Positions 57,143-64,000 of a stretch of 64,000 nucleotides of DNA are shown here, piece after piece (position 1 is the first letter of the stretch; each line of letters starts with the position of its first letter). This DNA is from Neoarius graeffei. Its lineage: Eukaryota; Chordata; Actinopteri; Siluriformes; Ariidae. Made by a program: the position numbers and the translations under genes. The notes beneath the pieces are model-generated. The model ran no database searches and was not told where the DNA came from. It saw nothing but the letters and a program-made list of their open reading frames with translations. The stretch is from contig NC_083583.1 of the NCBI RefSeq assembly GCF_027579695.1, positions 5,581,705 through 5,645,704 on the forward strand, read 5' to 3'.

Positions 57143-58046
57143 CAACCCCAATTCCAAGAGAGCTGGGATGCTGTGTAAACTGCAAATAAAAACAGAATGT
57201 GATAATTTGCAAATAATGGAAACTCTATATTTCATTGAAAATAGTACAAAGACAAAATATCAAATGTCGAAACTCAGAAATTTGATAGTTTTTTGAAAAA
57301 AAAAATGCTCATTTTGAATTTGACGTCAGCAACATGTTTCAGAAAAGTTAAGACAGGGACAACAAAAAACTGAAAAAGTTGTGTAATGCTAAAACCTAAT
57401 TTGGTTAATTGGCAACAGGTCAGTCACATGATTGGGTATAAAAAGAGCATCCCAGAGAGGTGGAGTCTCTCAGAAGTAAACATGGGACGGGGTTCACCAC
57501 TCTGTGAAAGACTGTGTGGGCAAACAGTGCAACAATTTAAGAATAACGAAACATTCTCAATGTAAAACTGCAAAGAATTTGAGGATCACATCATCTATGG
57601 TCCATAATATCATTAAAAGATTCAGAGAATCTGGAGAAATCTCTGTATGCAAGAGACAAGGCTGAAAACTGACACTGGATGCCTGTGATCTTCAGGCCCT
57701 CAGGAGACACTGCATTAAAAGCAGACACGTGTCTGTAGTGGAAATCACTGTATGGGTTCAGGAACACTTCAGAAAACTATCATCTGTGAAAACACTTCAT
57801 TACTGCATCCACAAATGCAAGTTAAAACCAGATATAAACAATATCCAGAAACACCGCCCCCTTCTCTGGGCCCGAGCTCTCTTACAATGGACTGAGGCGA
57901 AGTGGAAAACTGTCCCGAGGTCTGACGAATCAAAAGTAGAAATTCCACGTCCTCCAGGCTAAAGAGGAGAGGGACCATCCAGCTTGTTATCAGTGTACAG
58001 TTCAAAAGCAGCATCTGTGATGGTATGAGGGGGCATTAGTGCACAT
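57143..58046 (+). mobile_element. Degenerate Tc1-like element
   Basis: Starts CAACCCCAATTCCAAGAGAG, right after the TA of the previous element. The transposase is full of stops: about 57480-58010 shows SPLCERLCGQTVQQF-like, [15 protein letters not shown] and RSDESKVEIP remnants. The 3' end is cut at about 58046 by the next element. Confidence 0.82.
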
Positions 58047-58785
58047 GATTGCATAAAAATGTGAGGAACTAAAGCATTTTTTAAACACAATCCCTTCATT
58101 TCCAGGGTTCAGAAGTAATTGGACAAATTAAATAATTGTAAATAAAATGTTCATTTCTAATACTTGGTTGAAAACCCTTTGCTGGCAATGACTGCCTGAA
58201 GTCTTGAACTCATGGACATCACCAGACGCTGTGTTTCCTCCTTTTTAATGCTCTGCCAGGCCTTTACTGCAGCGGTTTTCAGTTGCTGTTTGTTTGTGGG
58301 CCTTTCTGTCTGAAGTTTAGTCTTTAACAAGTGAAATGCTGCTCAATTGGGTTGAGATCAGGTGACTGACTTGGCCATTCAAGAATATTCCACTTCTTTG
58401 CTTTTATAAACTCCTGGGTTGCTTTGGCTTTATGTTTTGGGTCATTGTCCATCTGGATTACGAAATGCCGACCAATCAGTTTGGCTGCATTTGGCTGGAT
58501 TTGAGCACACAGTATGTCTCTGAATACCTCAGAATTCATCCGGCTGCTTCTGTCCTGTGTCACATCATCAATAAACACTAGTGACCCAGTGCCACTGGCA
58601 GCCATGCATGCCCAAGCCATCACACTGCCTCCGCCGTGTTTTACAGATGATGTGGTATGCTTTGGATCATGAGCTGTACCACGCCTTCGCCATACTTTTT
58701 TCTTTCCATCATTCTGGTAGAGATTGATCTTGGTTTCATCTGTCCAAAGAATGTTCTTCCAGAACTGTGCTGGCTTTTTAGATGT

Positions 58786-59088
58786 TGTGGCAGCGGGGGC
58801 GTGGTCAAGCGCCGGTCTGTGACAGGAGGGCGGAGTTGGGGAAGGTAAGTGGCAGAATCGCTTCACCTGAGTGTGATTAATCTATGTTTTGTGTGTGTTC
58901 TCCCCAGTAAACCGGGCTATTTAAGGAGGGAGAGCGAGAGCAGAGGAGCTCTACAACCCGAGCACCGGAATGTGTGTGACTGAGAGAGAAAACCGCTTCC
59001 GCTGAAAAGTGCGAATAAAAGAGTTTTGCGAACTCAGTCTCTGTCCTGCCGTCCTCTGTGCTCCACCCACATCCAGCGAACATTTACA
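58786..59088 (+). repeat. 5' LTR (303 bp)
   Basis: TG...CA ends. It has a TATA-like GGCTATTTAAGG, a polyadenylation signal AATAAA near 59017, and a splice-like TTCTCCCCAG before AAACCGGG. Confidence 0.95.
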
Positions 59089-59089
59089 G

Positions 59090-59107
59090 TGGTGCCGAAA
59101 CCCGGGA
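59090..59107 (+). promoter_or_regulatory. Primer binding site
   Basis: TGGTGCCGAAACCCGGGA, one base after the LTR, complementary to the 3' end (ending CCA) of a tRNA. The tRNA type was not assigned. Confidence 0.8.
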
Positions 59108-59133
59108 TCGTGGAGCACCTGTCCTGCAGCCCC

Positions 59134-60018
59134 ATGGAATCCTCCCCGTTCGCGGACTTGATCCACGCCCTCGCCACGGCTCAGCAGAGCCAGCACCAGG
59201 CACTCGTCACGCTCCGGAAGGAGCAGGAGCAGCGCTTCGAAGCCCTGGTGCTGGCTCAACAGGAAGACCGAGAGGCGTTCCGGCGCCTCCTCGCGTCGGC
59301 GGGGTCCACCAGCGCACCGGCCGCGGGCCCGTCTCCCATCACCTTGACTAAGATGGGCCCGCAGGACGACCCCGAGGCATTCATCGCGTTGTTCGAACAG
59401 GTCGCCGAAGCCTCGGGGTGGCCGGTGGAGCAGCGCGCGGCGCGCCTCCTCCCCCTCCTGACGGGAGAGGCGCAGTTAGCCGCACTACAGCTCCCCGCCG
59501 ACCACCGGCTGGCCTACGCCGACCTTCGCCGGGCTGTCCTCCAGCGCGTGGGGCGCACGCCGGAGCAGCAGCGCCAGCGCTTCCGCGCGCTGCGAATGGA
59601 GGAAGTCGGCAGCCCATTCGCGTTCGGCCAGCAGCTCCGGGACGCCTGCTGGCGGTGGCTGAGGGCCGAAGATCGCGACGCCGAGGGGATCATCGACCAG
59701 GTGGCGCTGGAACAATTCATCGCCCGCCTACCCGCCGGAACCGCGGAGTGGGTCCAGTGCCACCGCCCGGCGTCGCTGGATCAGGCCGTAGGACTGGCGG
59801 AGGATCATCTGGCGGCTGTCCCGGCGGCAGGACAACGGCTGTCATCTTCTTCTCTCTCCTCTTCTCTCTCTCTCTCTCTTCCCCCTCCTCCCGTGTCCCG
59901 TCCTCGCCCCGTTCCCCCACCACGGAGGCGGGGGCCGGCTCCACCCCAGCCGGCCCGCCGCACCCGTGGTGCCCTCCCGTTTCTCCCTTCTGTGTCTGTC
60001 TCTCCCCCCCTCAGGTGA
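59134..60018 (+). CDS. gag: Gag of the LTR element
   Basis: Begins MESSPFADLIHALATAQQSQ, with a Gln-rich coiled region. A capsid-like helical domain follows (DDPEAFIALFEQVAEASGWP through WVQCHRPASLDQAVGLAEDH, about residues 75-230). It then has a Ser-rich stretch and a Pro/Arg-rich tail and ends at TGA 60016-60018. The zinc knuckle lies just beyond, in the -1 frame. A run of seven C (60004-60010) immediately before the stop could allow a -1 shift into pol, or may be a one-base slip in this copy. Confidence 0.85.
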   Translation: MESSPFADLIHALATAQQSQHQALVTLRKEQEQRFEALVLAQQEDREAFRRLLASAGSTSAPAAGPSPITLTKMGPQDDPEAFIALFEQVAEASGWPVEQRAARLLPLLTGEAQLAALQLPADHRLAYADLRRAVLQRVGRTPEQQRQRFRALRMEEVGSPFAFGQQLRDACWRWLRAEDRDAEGIIDQVALEQFIARLPAGTAEWVQCHRPASLDQAVGLAEDHLAAVPAAGQRLSSSSLSSSLSLSLPPPPVSRPRPVPPPRRRGPAPPQPARRTRGALPFLPSVSVSPPLR

Positions 60019-63000
60019 GTGACCCTCAAACCACAGCTGCAGAGGGGAGGCCCGGGCCGGTTTGCTGGCGCTGCGGGGAACCGGGCCACCTGCAGCAACA
60101 GTGTGTCGCGATGGAGGTGGGGGCGGTGGTGCGGATCCCCGACGCGCCAGAGGCTGCCCTCGATCAGGCCGGAGCATATCGCATACCGGTAAGTGTACAA
60201 GGGGCGACATATCAGGCGTTGGTGGATTCGGGTTGCAACCAGACCTCGATCCACCAAAGCCTGGTGCAAGACGAGGCATTGGGGGGAGCACAAGGGGTGA
60301 AGGTGTTGTGTGTGCACGGGGATGTTTACTGCTACCCGTTGGTGTCGGTCCACATATATTTCAGAGGGGACAAATCCATAGTAAAGGCGGCGGTTAATCC
60401 TCGCCTTACCCACTCTTTGATCTTGGGGACTGATTGGCCGGGATTCCGGGGGTTGATGGCACACCTAGTAAAGAGTGGGTCCTGCCGGTTAGCGGGTGGG
60501 GGTCCCGGTGTCGTTTTGGCTGGATCTGCGGTCGCAGAGCCGTCTACGTCATCTCCGCGACAGAGTGAGGAGCCCCCGGCCCCTACTCTTTCTATTGGGG
60601 AATCCCTCGCGGATTTCCCACTGGAACAATCGCGAGACGAAACTCTGCGACACGCGTTTGACCAAGTGAGAGTAATCGATGGTCAAACGCTCCAGCCGAA
60701 CGCCACCCCGACCTTCCCCTATTTTTCCATTTTAAAGGATAGGTTGTACCGAGTGACGCAGGACACTCAGACGAAGGAGCGTGTCACCCAGTTGTTAATT
60801 CCAAAGAGCCGCCGGGAATTGGTATTCCAGGCGGCTCACTTTAATCCCATGGCGGGACACCTCGGGCAGGATAAAACACTCGCCCGGATAATGGCCCGGT
60901 TCTATTGGCCGGGGATTCGCGGCGATGTCCGTAAGTGGTGTACGGCGTGCCGCGAATGCCAGTTAGTTAATCCCACGGCCATTCCAAAAGCGCCTTTGCG
61001 CCCCCTACCATTAATCGAGACCCCGTTTGAAAGAATTGGGATGGATCTCGTCGGGCCATTAGATCGGTCAACATGAGGGTACCGCTTTATATTGGTTCTG
61101 GTGGACTATGCAACGCGATACCCGGAAGCGGTGCCTCTTCGCAATATCTCCGCACGTAGTATTGCAGAGGCCCTCTTCCACGTCATCTCCCGGGTCGGAA
61201 TCCCGAAAGAGATTCTGACTGACCAAGGCACCTCGTTTATGTCACGAACACTGGCCGAACTGTATGGGCTACTGGGTATTAAGCCGATCCGCACCAGCGT
61301 GTATCACCCACAGACGGACGGTTTAGTCGAACGGTTCAACCGCACCCTCAAGAATATTATCAAAAAATTCGTAAGTGAGGACGCACGTAACTGGGATAAG
61401 TGGCTCGAACCCTTGTTGTTTGCAGTGCGAGAGGTCCCCCAAGCCTCCACGGGGTTCTCCCCGTTTGAATTATTATATGGGCGTAAGCCGCGCGGCATCT
61501 TAGATGTACTGCGGGAAAATTGGGAGGAGGGACCTTCGCAGAGCAAAAATGAAATTCAATACGTTATGGATCTGCGCGCAAAACTCCACACACTCACCCA
61601 CTTAACTCAGGAGAATTTGCGGCAGGCCCAGGAACGGCAAACCCGCCTGTACAACAAGGGCACGCGCCTTAGAGAGTTCACTCCGGGAGATAAGGTACTC
61701 GTCCTGCTGCCCACGTCGAGCTCCAAATTAATCGCCAAGTGGCAAGGGCCCTTCGAGGTCACACGGCGAGTCGGGGACGTTAACTATGAGGTTAGGCGAA
61801 CGGACAGGGAGGGGGCGCTACAGATCTACCACCTCAATCTGCTGAAGCTCTGGAACGAGGAGGTCCCCGTGGCGTTGGTGTCGGTAGTTCCGGAGAAGGC
61901 GGAGCTGGGGCCGGAGGTCCAAAAAAGGTCATTGGCATCTCGCACCTCTCCGGTCCCCTGTGGAGACCACCTCTCCCCGACCCAACTCACGGAGGTCGCC
62001 CAGTTGCAGGCCGAGTTTTCGGATGTGTTCTCGCCCCTGCCCGGTCGCACCAATCTCATAGAACACCACATAGAGACGCCCCCGGGGGTGGTAGTGCGTA
62101 GCCGTCCTTATAGATTACCCGAACACAAAAAAAAGGTGGTTCGGGAAGAACTTCAGGCCATGCTCGAAATGGGCATTGTCGAGGAGTCCCACAGTGACTG
62201 GAGCAGCCCGGTGGTCTTGGTTCCCAAGGCCGACGGCTCGGTCCGGTTCTGTGTGGACTATAGAAAAGTCAACGCGGTGTCTAAATTTGACGCGTACCCA
62301 ATGCCTCGTATTGATGAGCTGCTCGATCGACTAGGCACGGCTCGCTTTTACTCGACACTGGATTTGACGAAGGGATATTGGCAGATCCCCTTGACTCCAT
62401 TATCCCGGGAAAAAACGGCCTTTTCCACACCGTTCGGCTTACACCAGTTCGTCACACTTCCATTTGGGCTGTTTGGGGCGCCCGCTACGTTTCAGCGGCT
62501 GATGGACCGGGTCCTCCGGCCCCACGCCACCTATGCGGCCGCTTACTTGGATGACATCATCATTTATAGTAATGACTGGCAGCGGCACCTGCAACACCTG
62601 AGGGCCGTCCTTAGGTCGCTGAGGCGGGCGGGGCTCACTGCCAACCCGAAGAAGTGTGCGATTGGGCGGGTGGAAGTACGGTATCTGGGCTTCCACTTGG
62701 GTAACGGGCAGGTGCGTCCCCAAATTAATAAGACGGCAGCAATTGCGGCCTGCCCGAGGCCCAAGACCAAAAAGGGGGTGAGACAGTTCCTGGGGCTGGC
62801 TGGCTATTATCGTAGGTTTATACCTAATTATTCGGACGTCACCAGCCCGCTGACTGACCTCACTAAAAAGGGGGCGCCAGATCCGGTCCAGTGGACGGAG
62901 CAGTGCCAGCGGGCTTTCTCTGAGGTAAAGGCTGCACTGTGTGGGGGGCCACTGTTACACTCCCCTGACTTCTCTCTCCCTTTTTTGTTACAGACGGATG

Positions 63001-63467
63001 CGTCGGACAGAGGGCTGGGGGCCGTTTTGTCCCAGCAGGTGGGGGGAGAGGATCGCCCAGTATTATACATCAGCCGGAAGCTGTCGGTGCGTGAGGGGCG
63101 CTACAGCACTATCGAAAAAGAGTGTCTGGCGATCAAGTGGGCAGTCCTCGCCCTCCGTTACTACCTGCTGGGGCGCTCTTTCACCCTCTGTTCGGACCAC
63201 GCGCCCCTCCAGTGGCTCCACCGCATGAAGGATGCCAACGCGCGGATCACCCGTTGGTATCTAGCGCTCCAACCTTTCAACTTCAAGGTGGTCCACAGGC
63301 CGGGGGCGCAGATGGTCGTTGCGGACTTCCTCTCCCGTCAAGGGGGGGGGGGGAGTCGGCTGCGGGCCGGACGGGCGCCCGGCCTGAGTCGGGCGGTGGG
63401 GGTATGTGGCAGCGGGGGCGTGGTCAAGCGCCGGTCTGTGACAGGAGGGCGGAGTTGGGGAAGGTAA
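60012..63467 (+). pseudogene. pol: Pol of the LTR element (PR-IN-RT-RH), one nonsense codon
   Basis: Order of motifs: zinc knuckle CWRCGEPGHLQQQC (60063-60104); protease ALVDSGCNQTS (60216-60250) and ILGTDW; integrase HHCC (HFNPMAGHLG ... CTACREC, about 60838-60960); integrase core with MDLVGPLD, LTDQGTSFMS and TDGLVERFNR (61040-61345); a GPF-type C-part; RT with VDYRKVNA, LPFGLFGAPATFQRLMDRVL and YLDD (62544-62555); RNase H with TDASDRGLGAVLSQ, YSTIEKECLAI and CSDHAPLQWL. A TGA at 61074-61076 interrupts the integrase where I expect Arg (CGA to TGA, a CpG change). The frame otherwise stays open and runs 63 bases into the 3' LTR. Confidence 0.93.
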
Positions 63468-63713
63468 GTGGCAGAATCGCTTCACCTGAGTGTGATTAAT
63501 CTATGTTTTGTGTGTGTTCTCCCCAGTAAACCGGGCTATTTAAGGAGGGAGAGCGAGAGCAGAGGAGCTCTACAACCCGAGCACCGGAATGTGTGTGTGT
63601 GTGACTGAGAGAGAAAACCGCTTCCGCTGAAAAGTGCGAATAAAAGAGTTTTGCGAACTCAGTCTCTGTCCTGCCGTCCTCTGTGCTCCACCCACATCCA
63701 GCGAACATTTACA
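63405..63713 (+). repeat. 3' LTR (309 bp)
   Basis: Same sequence as the 5' LTR except three extra TG units near 63590-63602. Preceded by a purine-rich tract, GGGCGGTGGGGGTA, the likely polypurine primer. Confidence 0.95.
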
Positions 63714-64000
63714 GATGTTTTTTAGCAAAGTCCAATCTAGCCTTTTTATTCTTGAGGCTTATGAGTGGCTTGCACCGTGCAGTGAACCCTCTGTATTTAC
63801 TTTCATGCAGTCTTCTCTTTATGGTAGATTTGGATATTGATACGCCTACCTCCTGGAGAGTGTTGTTCACTTGGTTGGCTGTTGTGAAGGGGTTTCTCTT
63901 CACCATGGAAATTATTCTGCGATCATCCACCACTGTTGACTTCTGTGAGTGTCCAGGTCTTTTTGCATTGATGAGTTCACCAGTGCTTTCTTTATTTCTC

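Larger units (their letters stand above)
58786..63713 (+). mobile_element. Gmr1-like Ty3/gypsy LTR retrotransposon
   Basis: 4928 bp with 5-bp duplication GATGT (58781-58785, 63714-63718). LTRs start TGTGG and end TTACA. The pol order is protease, integrase, reverse transcriptase, RNase H, which is copia-like order in a gypsy-like sequence. I associate this with the Gmr1-like group of fish and other deuterostomes. The LTRs differ only by a (TG)3 length change, so insertion is recent. It is GC-rich, unlike its surroundings. Confidence 0.95.
58348..63933 (-). pseudogene. Tc1-like transposase interrupted by the LTR element
   Basis: The 5' block 63714-63933 encodes MVDDRRIISMVKRNPFTTAN, an HTH part and TARCKPLISLKNKKARLDFA. 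The 3' block 58324-58785 encodes KNILWTDETKINLYQNDGKK with the first Asp, MDNDPKHKAKATQEF with the second, and SPDLNPIEQ with the Glu (34-residue spacing). The two blocks meet in frame once the LTR element and one target copy are set aside. It ends early at HFTC and a TGA, so the C-terminus is truncated. Confidence 0.87.
58047..64000 (-). mobile_element. Third Tc1-like element, split by an LTR retrotransposon
   Basis: Its 3' terminal region begins near 58047 (TTGCATAAAAATGTGAGGAA) and its 5' side runs off the window end. The two halves (58047-58785 and 63714-64000) are separated by the LTR element at 58786-63713 with a GATGT duplication. Confidence 0.88.

Noticed and set aside
59381..60464. 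Long GC-rich antisense and alternative frames over gag
   Set aside because: Shadow frames of a GC-rich coding region; no domain recognised.
61074..61076. Programmed read-through or selenocysteine at the pol TGA
   Set aside because: It lies inside the integrase, not at the gag-pol border, and a CpG transition explains it simply.

Overview
This window is teleost fish nuclear DNA. It holds parts of two spliced vertebrate genes in a background of nested fish transposable elements. Exons of kmt5b (suv420h1) and hsbp1 can be read by eye. The repeats are Tc1-like, hAT, PIF/Harbinger, Kolobok-like and piggyBac-like DNA elements, CR1/L2-type LINEs, a tRNA-like SINE, a Penelope-like fragment and a Ty3/gypsy element with Gmr1-type domain order. 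The repeat mix would suit a catfish-like genome, but that is only an inference. No bacterial-type operon, CRISPR array or rRNA is present.

Layout. Bases 1-7181 (minus) are the 5' half of kmt5b; the window starts inside the gene. Five coding exons are readable. The two SET-proximal exons (121-232 and 339-506) are each 2 nt longer than expected, so the reading frame is broken. The introns hold a 760-bp GAAA microsatellite, a foldback repeat and a rearranged Tc1 element that was itself hit by a TAA-flanked MITE. Bases 7.36-10.93 kb are a CR1-type LINE (minus) with its 5' part inverted and two DNA transposons inside it. Bases 11.0-12.35 kb are about five units of a roughly 150-bp repeat, split by a hAT element with a perfect 8-bp duplication. 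Bases 12.4-16.6 kb hold a promoter-like motif, two SINEs and a TIR element. Bases 16.6-18.74 kb are a dead L2-type LINE (plus). Bases 18.95-26.43 kb are a near complete L2-type LINE (minus), with an ORF1 esterase domain and an EN/RT ORF2, split by three DNA transposons. Bases 27.4-27.94 kb are Penelope-like. Bases 28.19-33.15 kb are a TTA-flanked Harbinger-like element with a LINE inside it whose 1014-aa EN-RT frame is open. Bases 33.4-41.5 kb hold a large inverted repeat and several MITEs. Bases 44.6-47.2 kb (minus) are hsbp1, with an apparent AT-AC (U12-type) intron. Bases 47.6-55 kb are L2 3' UTR pieces, a second LINE with a 5' inversion, a 1.8-kb hAT, Kolobok-like elements including one with a THAP exon, and SINEs. 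Bases 55.5-64 kb are a Tc1-like element with an intact 339-aa transposase, two further Tc1-like elements and a 4.9-kb LTR retrotransposon inserted into the last one.

How the parts relate. The two host genes are unrelated housekeeping-type genes: a histone H4K20 methyltransferase and an HSF1-binding coiled coil. Nearly everything else is transposon sequence, and many insertions can be ordered by exact target-site duplications. One theme recurs. Several internally deleted DNA transposons have kept only their terminal repeats plus the first, DNA-binding-domain exon of the transposase, sometimes with a good splice donor.

Limits: all family names rest on reading translated motifs and termini by eye. 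No alignment or database search was run.
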